This document shows, piece by piece, positions 7,961-15,363 of a stretch of 46,517 nt of DNA (the stretch's first letter is position 1; each line of letters starts with the position of its first letter). The translations under genes were made by a program, and so were the position numbers. The notes beneath the pieces are model-generated. The model ran no database searches and was not told the DNA's origin. It was given only the letters and a program-made list of their open reading frames with translations. This DNA is from Firmicutes bacterium FC7 (lineage in GTDB: Bacteria > Bacillota > Clostridia > Tissierellales > Tissierellaceae), in NCBI GenBank assembly GCA_022760735.1, contig JAKELU010000017.1, positions 1 through 46,517 on the forward strand, read 5' to 3'.

Positions 7961-9256
7961 CTACTTAATAAGTTCTTCTTGCAATTGTCTTAATTTATAG
8001 ATTAAGGTGCTAGTATCTAACTCAACCATATCATAGGTTATAAATTCACCTTTTTTAATATCTTGTTTTACTATAGTGTTTTTATTTATTAAGCCTATAG
8101 GTAATAAATTTTCATCCTTAGCTTTTTGATAGGTTTCAATACTACCTAAAACGGTAAATCCACCTATGCCGTCTAATCTTTCACCTTTCTTCAAATCTCT
8201 TTTTGCAACAGTAATTGTTTCAGCAATTGGCGCACCCTCCATTGGTATTATAGTTGGTTCATTGTAAATAGCAGCTCTAGCTACAGTTATTGGAGTTTCT
8301 AAACTAGTTAAATGATATGGTCTATATAGAATATAATTTGGACCCGAACCCATACTTAAATATTTCATTTCCCTGTGTATTTGTGGTAAGGATGTAGTCA
8401 CAATGATAAAAACACCTGGTGCAACTCCATTAACATATTCAACTACTTTATATTGATTTAATATTCCACCATCAACTTTTAATCTAAATAAATTAGGAAG
8501 TTCTTCTACAGTTGCCTCTGGACCGTGACCACCTCTAATATCCGGAGCAAAACCAGTTGCATTTGCCATAGCTGTCAATTCCACCATAGTTTTAGTACCA
8601 TCCTTAAATGAAGTTAACATTTTAGGGCTAACCCCTTCTTTTAAGGCCTGATCTAAGACGTTGTCTGGATTAGCTTCATAATTAATTGGATTATTCTTAC
8701 CCTTACCTATAGCTACAATTTCAAATCCTAATGCATCTGCAAAATCATATAATTCCTTTACTGTTCCAGGTTCATCGCCTGCAGTTCCTGTATAAACAAC
8801 TCCAGCATTCCTAGCTAATCTATTTAAAATTGGTCCTACTACTACATCCGCTTCTACATTGAGCATAACAATATGTTTTTTATTAAATATTGAATCTAAA
8901 GCAATTTTTGCACCTACATCAGGTACACCTGTTGCATCTACTACTACATCTACTAGGTTAGCTGATGCAGCCAAATCAGCGTTGTCACAGACTATACACT
9001 TGTCTTTTTCCATTGAAAGGTTTATATCTTCCAATGTTTTTGCAACAACAATATCATCTTTTGAAACACCAGCAAGAGTATAAGCGTCAATTGCGTTTTG
9101 AATATTAATATCAATTACTAATGAAGGCATCATGCCTTTCATTAGCATCATCTGGCTTACCATTCCTTTGCCCATTTGTCCAGCACCAACTAATGAAACT
9201 CTTATTTTCTGATTGTTATCATGAAGCTGTGCTAATTTTGTATTCAATCCTAACAT
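7961..9256 (-). CDS. Homoserine-dehydrogenase-like NAD(P) oxidoreductase with C-terminal SAF domain
   Basis: The N-terminal half is a Rossmann fold with the dinucleotide motif SLVGAGQMGKGMVSQ (about residues 24-38) and VVVDATGVPDVG. The middle resembles homoserine dehydrogenase (YTGTAGDEPGTVKELYDFA). The last about 80 residues form a SAF-type domain (VAKRDLKKGERLDGIGG and IVKQDIKKGEFI), a fold shared with FlgA and sialate/altronate enzymes. I recognise this as the predicted homoserine dehydrogenase/SAF family, whose members recur beside glucitol-type PTS genes. A plausible role is oxidation of the phosphorylated polyol delivered by the PTS; the substrate is unknown to me. The second ATG (9256) is spaced properly from GGGGG, the first (9262) is too close. 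No sorbitol-6-phosphate dehydrogenase gene is present. Confidence 0.8.
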   Translation of the reverse strand: MLGLNTKLAQLHDNNQKIRVSLVGAGQMGKGMVSQMMLMKGMMPSLVIDINIQNAIDAYTLAGVSKDDIVVAKTLEDINLSMEKDKCIVCDNADLAASANLVDVVVDATGVPDVGAKIALDSIFNKKHIVMLNVEADVVVGPILNRLARNAGVVYTGTAGDEPGTVKELYDFADALGFEIVAIGKGKNNPINYEANPDNVLDQALKEGVSPKMLTSFKDGTKTMVELTAMANATGFAPDIRGGHGPEATVEELPNLFRLKVDGGILNQYKVVEYVNGVAPGVFIIVTTSLPQIHREMKYLSMGSGPNYILYRPYHLTSLETPITVARAAIYNEPTIIPMEGAPIAETITVAKRDLKKGERLDGIGGFTVLGSIETYQKAKDENLLPIGLINKNTIVKQDIKKGEFITYDMVELDTSTLIYKLRQLQEELIK

Positions 9257-9303
9257 ATTCATTCCCCCTTGTAACAGTTATAAATTAAATGTCAGTAATT
9301 GAA

Positions 9304-9343
9304 AGAAGAAAATCCTCCCCAAATTGAGGAAAGGATTTCTTCT
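9304..9343 (-). other. Intercistronic hairpin in the PTS operon
   Basis: AGAAGAAAATCCT pairs with AGGATTTCTTCT with one bulged base, with an inner CCTC/GAGG pairing. It lies in the 108-base gap between the PTS IIA gene and the SAF oxidoreductase gene. In the minus-strand RNA it is followed by TTTTCTTCTTTC, so it could be a partial terminator lowering expression of the last gene, or a processing site. Confidence 0.45.
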
Positions 9344-9364
9344 AAAGAATTCTTACAATTATAT

Positions 9365-9715
9365 CTAATATATAGATATAATGTCACCAATCTTTATTTC
9401 CGGGGTACTGCCATCTAAATTAATAACGCCAGGCAAGTCTGGCTCTCTTGAGCCATTAAATTTAAAGGTACAATGTCCTAATTCCCTCAATGTTTTGTTG
9501 ACTTCGCTCCCTACAGCTGTAACACTATATTCAATATCCCCTATTTTTACAATATCGCCAGGTGCTACATCATCTCTTAATTCATCCATTGTATGCAATA
9601 CCGATATTTCTGCCAATTCATCAGGAGCCTCTGATTTAAATAAAATCAACATATTTTCTGATAGCAATTCTTCTACTAATTCTCCGATTTTTACAACTTG
9701 AACCTTAAACTTCAT
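9365..9715 (-). CDS. srlB: PTS glucitol/sorbitol-type IIA component
   Basis: The 116-residue protein belongs to the glucitol IIA family. It accepts phosphate from HPr on a histidine, probably the one in ISVLHTMDELRDD (around residue 41), and passes it to the IIB domain. The C-terminal half with LGHCTFKFNG and LPGVINLDGS is characteristic. It lies 20 bases after IIBC in the same operon. The gene symbol follows the E. coli family name; the sugar may be a different polyol. Confidence 0.92.
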   Translation of the reverse strand: MKFKVQVVKIGELVEELLSENMLILFKSEAPDELAEISVLHTMDELRDDVAPGDIVKIGDIEYSVTAVGSEVNKTLRELGHCTFKFNGSREPDLPGVINLDGSTPEIKIGDIISIY

Positions 9716-9735
9716 TACACTACCGTCCTTTTAAT

Positions 9736-10713
9736 TTAATATAGGCCAATGCTGAATATAAACGCTATTATAACTGCTAACGGTCCAGTTATTAACCTAG
9801 AGAATAATATTGCAGGGACACCTATTTCAACTGTTTCTGGTTCAGCTTCTCCTAAGCTTAAGCCTACAGGTATAAAATCAGCTCCAACCTGAGGATTTAT
9901 GGCAAATAAGGCTGGTAATGCATATTGAACTGGAATGTTTCCTTTTCCTATTTCAACACCTACTAAAACTCCAACAACCTGAGCAATTACAGCACCTGGT
10001 CCCAATAATGGTGATAATACTGGAAGAGCACATATTATTGAAATCACTAATAATCCAGGTAACGTTCCTGAGAATGGAGCTATAGTATTAGCAATTATAT
10101 CACCTATACCTGACCTTAGAATTATACCTATAAGCATTGATACAAATGCCATGAAAGGTAATACATTTTTCAAAACTGAATCGATTGATTCTCTTCCTGC
10201 AGAGAAAAATATCCCTACTACTTTACTTGCTCCTTTGCCAATTCTTGTAAGAATATTTCCTTTTTCTTGGTTTTTTTGAGCTGTAGCCTTTTTAATTTCA
10301 TCTATTTTTTCTCTTACTTCTTCCTTTGTTGGTATAATTTCATTTTCATCAACATATTCAATATCTTTTTCAGTAACTCCTGAAACGTAAATATCCTCAG
10401 TTATATATTTAGCAAGTGGACCTGACTGACCAACGGGCGTTAAATTAACTGTATAAATCCGTTTTTTTGGATATACACCACATCTTGCTGTTCCACCGCA
10501 ATCAACTACTGCTATTAAAACTTGTTCATCTGGGACGGATGTCTTAAAACCATCAACTACCTTACCACCAGTCATATCAGCTAGTTTTTGAGCTATAGGA
10601 GAAATACCCCCACCAGTAACAGAAAGAATTATATCCTTACCTTCTTCAGGTTTTACAATTAGAGGACCTCCAAATCCGCCAGAACCCTTAGTAATCTTAA
10701 CAGCTCTATACAT
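9736..10713 (-). CDS. srlE: PTS glucitol/sorbitol-type IIBC component
   Basis: Residues 1-120 form the cytoplasmic IIB domain, beginning VKITKGSGGFGGPL, with GGGISPIAQKLADMTGG and the cysteine-containing VVDCGGTARCGVYPKK, where the phosphocysteine of this family lies. After a charged linker, residues 165-325 form the membrane part with hydrophobic segments such as VLPFMAFVSMLIGIILRSG and GLLVISIICALPVLSPLLG. The 325 residues match the family. Its start codon overlaps the stop of the IIC2 gene (TAATG), so translation is coupled. Confidence 0.95.
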   Translation of the reverse strand: MYRAVKITKGSGGFGGPLIVKPEEGKDIILSVTGGGISPIAQKLADMTGGKVVDGFKTSVPDEQVLIAVVDCGGTARCGVYPKKRIYTVNLTPVGQSGPLAKYITEDIYVSGVTEKDIEYVDENEIIPTKEEVREKIDEIKKATAQKNQEKGNILTRIGKGASKVVGIFFSAGRESIDSVLKNVLPFMAFVSMLIGIILRSGIGDIIANTIAPFSGTLPGLLVISIICALPVLSPLLGPGAVIAQVVGVLVGVEIGKGNIPVQYALPALFAINPQVGADFIPVGLSLGEAEPETVEIGVPAILFSRLITGPLAVIIAFIFSIGLY

Positions 10714-11249
10714 TAGACTCCCTCCTCAGATACAGCTTTCTTTTCCATCATCTTAGCAGTAATAATTTCTGTACATATTCCTCTTATAAAAATTACGATC
10801 AATCCTACTATAAAGTATCTAACTGCAATAGGTCCAAGGCTTAACCCTTGTTGTTTTATACCTTCTGCAATACCATAGTAAACAAATAGCTCCGAAGCAT
10901 TTGCATGAGGAAATAATCCTGTAATAGGATGAACAAAAGATACAGCTGCATCATAGAATGCTGGTTTATATTTTTCATCAACAAATTTACCAAAGGTGTA
11001 GCACATTGGATTAGTTAAGAAAAATACTGATAATAATGGCAATATTACGTAACGACTAAAGATATTTTTAGTAGCCTTCTGAGCAATCCTTTGTACCTTT
11101 TCTTCTCCAACTAATTTAATGATGGAGTTAACGAAAGTAATAAGAACTATTAAGGTAGGTAAAATTCCTGTCACTAGACCCATAAAGTTCTCTCCGCCTG
11201 CTTGGAACAAGCCTATAAACCATTCCGCTGCTCTTGCTAGAAATTCCAT
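10713..11249 (-). CDS. srlA: PTS glucitol/sorbitol-type IIC2 component
   Basis: This 178-residue integral membrane protein is the separate IIC half of the split glucitol permease. Signatures include LFQAGGENFMGLVTGILPTL, the AVSFVHPITGLFPHANASEL loop, and a final hydrophobic segment before a charged tail. The ATG at 11249 is seven bases from GGAGG; the ATG at 11255 lies only one base from it and was rejected. It overlaps srlE by one base. Confidence 0.94.
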   Translation of the reverse strand: MEFLARAAEWFIGLFQAGGENFMGLVTGILPTLIVLITFVNSIIKLVGEEKVQRIAQKATKNIFSRYVILPLLSVFFLTNPMCYTFGKFVDEKYKPAFYDAAVSFVHPITGLFPHANASELFVYYGIAEGIKQQGLSLGPIAVRYFIVGLIVIFIRGICTEIITAKMMEKKAVSEEGV

Positions 11250-11301
11250 TACCATTCCTCCTCTTAAAAATTTTAAAAAATACTACCCTCCTTTCTAATT
11301 A

Positions 11302-11667
11302 TTAGTGTGATAATGCTTTATTGAATGCTTTTTTTAAAGCCTTAGTAGTCACTGTATCTTTCTCAATGGTAGTTAATTCACCTACTAATTCCTCCACAGT
11401 CTTTCCTATGTACATATTCCTTGTCTTAAACCTATCAAATACAGTGAAACCCTTCATTTCTTTCATATCGATTATAATGTCTTTATCATCTACCGCTATT
11501 AGCACTATGCTACCTGCTTTAAACTTTCCTTTTTCATGGCCAACATAGACCTTACCTTTATTTTTTAGTTGTGTTAACGTTTTCCGATAGTTTTTAATTT
11601 GCCAGTATGTCATAACTCCTTGCAATATCCATAAAGCAAATAGAAATATAACAAGCTTATGAGCCAT
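11302..11667 (-). CDS. gutM: GutM/SrlM-type glucitol operon activator
   Basis: The 121-residue protein begins with a membrane segment (HKLVIFLFALWILQGVMTYW). It continues with the GutM hallmark NYRKTLTQLKNKGKVYVGHEKGKF and KAGSIVLIAVDD. GutM is known as a membrane-linked activator in glucitol operons, though its mechanism is poorly understood. It sits 13 bases after the SorC regulator and before the permease genes, the classic gut layout apart from the SorC regulator replacing GutR. Confidence 0.9.
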   Translation of the reverse strand: MAHKLVIFLFALWILQGVMTYWQIKNYRKTLTQLKNKGKVYVGHEKGKFKAGSIVLIAVDDKDIIIDMKEMKGFTVFDRFKTRNMYIGKTVEELVGELTTIEKDTVTTKALKKAFNKALSH

Positions 11668-11680
11668 CTAATCACCTACT

Positions 11681-12646
11681 TTAATTTATACTAAATTCTT
11701 CGTCTAATAAAGCTTTAGAAGTTTCAAAATCAACAATTAAGACCTTTATATATTTACCTTTTAGGGTTGCTAAGATCGCATCTTTTTTATCAATAGGGCC
11801 CCCAATTCCTATAGGCAATGGTATTTTTTTTATTTGATTTAAACTAATGCCGATGACTCTCTTATTAAAATCAAATTTATCCCCGTTTCCATCCTTATCA
11901 ATAAATAATAAGGAAATATCTGCAACAGCACCTTCATCTTTCAAGCGTTTAAGATCATTTATGGTATAATAGCCACTTTCCAATAAAGTAGATGTATTAA
12001 GCAATGGATCCCCTATACCTATTACACCTATGTCCATTTTATTAAACAACTCATAAAAGTTTTGTATGCTCTTATCTTGTATAAATATTTCTTTCCTCTC
12101 TAAATCATCAATTATAGAAGGTGCATGTAATAATTTATAATCAGCATTGAACTTTCTTGCCATTTCTATTACAATTTGATTTGAATGAATATCAATAGCT
12201 GTTTCCCCTACACCACCTAACATTGGTATAAAGGTAACTCTATTTCTCTTATCATTTCTAATAAATTGAGCCACTTCTCTTAATGTTGTACCCATTGTTA
12301 CTCCAATAATCTGACCATCCCTAATGACTCTTTTTAGATAATCTGCAGTAGCTTTTCCAAGATTTCGCTTTGTTTCATTCACATCATTGCTACTATCTAC
12401 TATGATAACTTCTAGTAGTCCAAACTTTTTCTCTAGTTTTTTTTCTATTTCAATATAGTCATCCTTTGATGGATTCTCAATTATTATTTTTACAATGCCC
12501 TCTTCTCTAGCAGCAGATATAATTCTTGATACTGTGGATTTTGAGATTTGTAAACTCTCAGATATTTGAGCTTGATTCAAATTTTCTTCATAATATAATT
12601 TTGCGCATTTAACCATAAGCCTTTCACTATAAGAATGTTTATTCAT
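11681..12646 (-). CDS. SorC/DeoR-family sugar-binding transcriptional regulator (PTS operon)
   Basis: The 321 residues show an N-terminal helix-turn-helix (YYEENLNQAQISESLQISKS, followed by TVSRIISAAREEGIVK). The C-terminal effector domain contains GVTMGTTLREVA, FIPMLGGVGE, GVIGIGDPLL and IGIGGPIDKK. It heads the gut-type PTS operon and is probably its phosphopolyol-sensing regulator. It is a diverged paralogue of the regulator at 6899, which suggests that the two operons respond to related effectors. AAGGTGG precedes the ATG. Confidence 0.88.
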   Translation of the reverse strand: MNKHSYSERLMVKCAKLYYEENLNQAQISESLQISKSTVSRIISAAREEGIVKIIIENPSKDDYIEIEKKLEKKFGLLEVIIVDSSNDVNETKRNLGKATADYLKRVIRDGQIIGVTMGTTLREVAQFIRNDKRNRVTFIPMLGGVGETAIDIHSNQIVIEMARKFNADYKLLHAPSIIDDLERKEIFIQDKSIQNFYELFNKMDIGVIGIGDPLLNTSTLLESGYYTINDLKRLKDEGAVADISLLFIDKDGNGDKFDFNKRVIGISLNQIKKIPLPIGIGGPIDKKDAILATLKGKYIKVLIVDFETSKALLDEEFSIN

Positions 12647-12701
12647 TACTTATCCACCTTGAAATATTTTTCATACCATTAAATTTTTCTCAATTTTCCT
12701 T

Positions 12702-12707
12702 ATTATA
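12702..12707 (-). promoter_or_regulatory. -10 element of the PTS operon promoter
   Basis: A perfect TATAAT on the minus strand lies about 55 bases before the SorC start codon. The -35 is poor (TTTTGA at 17 bases, or TTGATT at 15). The 13-base inverted repeat at 12711-12749 covers the spacer and -35 region, so a regulator bound there would control this promoter. Confidence 0.5.
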
Positions 12708-12710
12708 AAA

Positions 12711-12749
12711 TATTAGACAATTAATCAAAATATGACTAATTGTCTAATA
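12711..12749 (-). terminator. 13-base inverted repeat: terminator of the HAD gene and/or operator of the PTS operon
   Basis: TATTAGACAATTA and TAATTGTCTAATA form a perfect 13-base inverted repeat with a 13-base loop. The distal arm lies inside the last codons and stop of the HAD gene. On the minus strand TATTTTATAAT follows, so it can end HAD transcription. It also overlaps the promoter of the SorC-PTS operon, so a dual operator role is possible. Confidence 0.55.
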
Positions 12750-13548
12750 AAAAATTTTTTATTATATGGCTTACACCATCTTCTTTATTAGAGAATGTAA
12801 TTATATCTGCATTTTCCTTTACAAGGTTAGTAGCATTTTCCATAGCAACCCCTAATCCTGCAAATTTAAACATATCTATATCATTTTCACCGTCACCAAT
12901 AGCTATAATTTCCTTTCTTTCAATCCCATAATAATCGCTAATATACTTCAATGCTTTTCCTTTTGATATTTTGTTACTGTATATTTCTAAGAAAAAAGAT
13001 AAGGAGAATTGCATTTTAATACCATTATATTTTTCAATAATCACGTCTTTAAAATTGCTTAGTATTTTATTTTCATCAATTAACAATACCTTATTTATTT
13101 TACTCCAAAGATTCTTATTATCTAGGAAAGCAGGTAATTTTCCTACTTCATCCACATCACCTAAAGTATATTTCTTAAGTAGGGAAAGTCTTGAATTCTT
13201 ATAATCCGGAACAAATATTCTATCTTGTACAAACACTGCACTATATATGTGCATCTTTTCTAATAAATGTATAATATTCCTTGCTAATCCTTCATCCAAG
13301 CATTCATTTAAATAAATCTTTCCCTCATTGTTATCTGTAATCAAACCTCCATTTAGACAAGCAATTAACTCATCTAAGTTTAACGCACTACTAAATTGTT
13401 TTACAGACATTGGCTCTCTCCCAGATACCAGGACAATCTTTACTCCTCTTTTTCTAGCCTCCTGTATCATCACCCTATTACTTTCTGAGATTTCATGCTT
13501 TTCATTAAGTAAAGTTCCATCTAAGTCCAAGGCTAATAGCTTATACAT
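12736..13548 (-). CDS. Cof-type HAD-family sugar phosphatase
   Basis: This is a Mg-dependent haloacid-dehalogenase phosphatase of the Cof (IIB cap) subfamily, 270 residues. Motif I is LALDLDGTLLNEKHE, motif II sits in VLVSGREP, and motif III/IV is IAIGDGENDIDMFKFAGLGVAM. Such enzymes dephosphorylate sugar phosphates or pyridoxal/flavin phosphates, and specificity cannot be read from sequence. It stands between the inositol and PTS operons as its own unit with GGGGAGGG ahead of ATG. A role in removing excess phosphopolyol is possible but unproven. Confidence 0.9.
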   Translation of the reverse strand: MYKLLALDLDGTLLNEKHEISESNRVMIQEARKRGVKIVLVSGREPMSVKQFSSALNLDELIACLNGGLITDNNEGKIYLNECLDEGLARNIIHLLEKMHIYSAVFVQDRIFVPDYKNSRLSLLKKYTLGDVDEVGKLPAFLDNKNLWSKINKVLLIDENKILSNFKDVIIEKYNGIKMQFSLSFFLEIYSNKISKGKALKYISDYYGIERKEIIAIGDGENDIDMFKFAGLGVAMENATNLVKENADIITFSNKEDGVSHIIKNFLLDN

Positions 13549-13638
13549 CTTTTCCCTCCCCTAATTTAATTCAATTAACTTGTATTAAAATCATCTTATG
13601 CAAATTTTAAAAATAAAAGACTATATGATCGATTACAT

Positions 13639-13684
13639 AAAAAAAGCTGCGCACTATCATTTATCCTTATGCTAGTGCGACAGC
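13639..13684 (-). terminator. Terminator of the 48-residue small gene
   Basis: GCTG(T)CGCACTA pairs with TAGTGCGCAGC in the minus-strand RNA, with one bulge and a 16-base loop, followed by seven U residues. It lies 14 bases after the stop codon of the small gene at 13698-13844, which supports that gene being real. Confidence 0.85.
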
Positions 13685-13697
13685 CTCCTCATGATTA

Positions 13698-13844
13698 TTA
13701 CTTTTTACTTTTACTATCTTTTTGAAGTTTATCATTACGCTTCATTTCTTCGTTATCCAGTATACCTATTTCACCTGCTAGCTCATAGCTCTGTGCTTTA
13801 AATAAGTTTGGATCAATCTTTTTATCTTTGTCTTTATTTTTCAT
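13698..13844 (-). CDS. Small charged protein (48 residues), function unknown
   Basis: The frame starts at ATG seven bases after GGGTGAT and ends just before a strong terminator, so it looks like a genuine monocistronic gene. The product starts MKNKDKDKKIDPNLFKAQ and ends in a lysine/serine tail. It is hydrophilic, with a central amphipathic piece YELAGEIGILDNEEMK. That piece faintly recalls the KYEIA-ELG helix of alpha/beta small acid-soluble spore proteins, but the remaining SASP motif is absent. I do not recognise a family with confidence. Confidence 0.6.
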   Translation of the reverse strand: MKNKDKDKKIDPNLFKAQSYELAGEIGILDNEEMKRNDKLQKDSKSKK

Positions 13845-14004
13845 AAAATATCACCCATAGTTAGTGTTACCTAAAACTTATTTTTAAATCATTAAAAATA
13901 TTTTGGGAAATAAAATAAGAATTAGTTATAGAACTAGCTTATGAAAATTTCATAAACATTAATAATTTAGATCCTATAAAACTATAATATATCGCTGAAA
14001 TTGA

Positions 14005-14056
14005 ATAATACAAAAAAACCTTACTTCCATTAAGAAATAAGGTTTTTTGTATTATT
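14005..14056 (-). terminator. Terminator of the inositol operon
   Basis: AATACAAAAAA-CCTTA and TAAGG-TTTTTTGTATT form a long A/T-flanked inverted repeat 19 bases after the racemase stop codon. It has T runs on both strands. It is the first strong terminator after the binding-protein gene at 29867, which supports a single operon of about 15.8 kb. Confidence 0.8.
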
Positions 14057-14074
14057 CATATTCAAAATTAAGAT

Positions 14075-15346
14075 CTAATTATCAGCAAGTGCTACGTCAT
14101 GTGCTAATACTGGTAAGGTTGAACCGCCTACCGGCATCAATATTATACTTGCATCCATTCCTTGTTCCTTTATTGCTTGATCTAGAGCATCCTGGATACT
14201 ACTAAATGGCTCCATGAATAAAGTCTTAACAAAATCTGGTTCTAAATCTGAAACAAGGAATATTTTTGCTTTTTCTCTAACAAGTGCTATAGCAGCTGCC
14301 TTATGACCTCCAAGCACAAAGTTTTCTTTAATCCTTTTAATTAAATCACCCGGCTCATTTGCTTCAAGCATCCATTGTTCGAATATCTCTTCACCTAGAC
14401 CTTCCTTACAGGATGCTACTAAAATGACAATTCCGCCATCTTTTACAGCATGTTTAGAATTATCTAGGGCCTTTTGTGCTTGATATAGATTTAAATCCTT
14501 AGGATATCCACCCTGAGATACTATTACTATGTCAGCTTTTTCTTCAATTGGTATCTTATAAAAATTATCTAAGAACCTGCAACCTACTCTATGGGCATCT
14601 ATATAATGACCTGCAACAGCTTTTACGATTTCCTTCTTTTCATTTAACACAACATTTAGTATAAAGTCAATGGAAACATATTCTGCTACAGACTCAATAT
14701 CTAATCTTACAGGATTTGTATCAATATTACCTGCTTTAGCATCATCCTCTACCATACGGCTGTGATTAGCTTGAATAGCATGCCTTGTTGAAACACCTGG
14801 CATTATTGCCTTTGCACCACCACTATAGCCTGCAAAGTAATGATATTCTATATTACCTAAGCAAATTCTCCTATCTGCTTCGGCTACCGGAGTAAATATA
14901 TCTACAGGAGTTCCATTGGCGGTATAACCTAGATGAATGTAATCCTTCTGATTACTGTCTATGCACTCTATGCTATTGTATATATCTTCTCCGACTAGAT
15001 ATTTTTTTTCTTCTTCTGTATGTGGTCTATGAGCACCAAGTGCAAAGACTATTTTTATGTCTTTCTTAGAACAACCAGCTTTTAACAACTCTTCTATAAC
15101 AAATGGCATTACTATCCGACTTGGCATAGGTCTTGTTATATCGCTAGTTATTATTACTATCTTTTCACCTGGCTTTACTATTTCAGAAAGCTTAGGTGAA
15201 TTAATTGGATTATCTAGAGCTCTTTTGACCTCTGCTTCTCCTATGAGGTCTATTTCAACCTCATTAGGAGTCAGAATATCCAATAGATTATTTTCATTTA
15301 TTTCAAATTCTAGCTTTGTCTTCCCAAAGCCCATACTATATTTCAT
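14075..15346 (-). CDS. LarA-family nickel-pincer hydroxyacid racemase; predicted D-malate racemase
   Basis: The 423-residue protein has the LarA fold signatures. DITRP holds Arg72 (LarA Arg75). GAHRPHT supplies His106, and EYHYFAGYSGGAKAIMPG gives His169 and the cofactor-binding Lys179, ten residues apart as in LarA. His195 follows sixteen residues later. GGYPKDLNLYQAQKA is also typical. LarA relatives racemise or epimerise 2-hydroxyacids, including malate, with the nickel pincer nucleotide cofactor. It is the last gene of the inositol operon, 17 bases after iolG. From the pathway proposed here I infer D-malate to L-malate. larB, larC and larE are not in the window and must be elsewhere. Lactate or a sugar acid remain alternatives. 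Confidence 0.85.
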   Translation of the reverse strand: MKYSMGFGKTKLEFEINENNLLDILTPNEVEIDLIGEAEVKRALDNPINSPKLSEIVKPGEKIVIITSDITRPMPSRIVMPFVIEELLKAGCSKKDIKIVFALGAHRPHTEEEKKYLVGEDIYNSIECIDSNQKDYIHLGYTANGTPVDIFTPVAEADRRICLGNIEYHYFAGYSGGAKAIMPGVSTRHAIQANHSRMVEDDAKAGNIDTNPVRLDIESVAEYVSIDFILNVVLNEKKEIVKAVAGHYIDAHRVGCRFLDNFYKIPIEEKADIVIVSQGGYPKDLNLYQAQKALDNSKHAVKDGGIVILVASCKEGLGEEIFEQWMLEANEPGDLIKRIKENFVLGGHKAAAIALVREKAKIFLVSDLEPDFVKTLFMEPFSSIQDALDQAIKEQGMDASIILMPVGGSTLPVLAHDVALADN

Positions 15347-15363
15347 TTTATCACCTCTTCCTC

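Noticed and set aside
14075-15346. Plain lactate racemase as the role of the LarA homologue
   Set aside because: Possible by family, but no lactate permease, lactate dehydrogenase or larBCE genes are nearby and the gene is embedded in an inositol operon, so lactate is not favoured as substrate.
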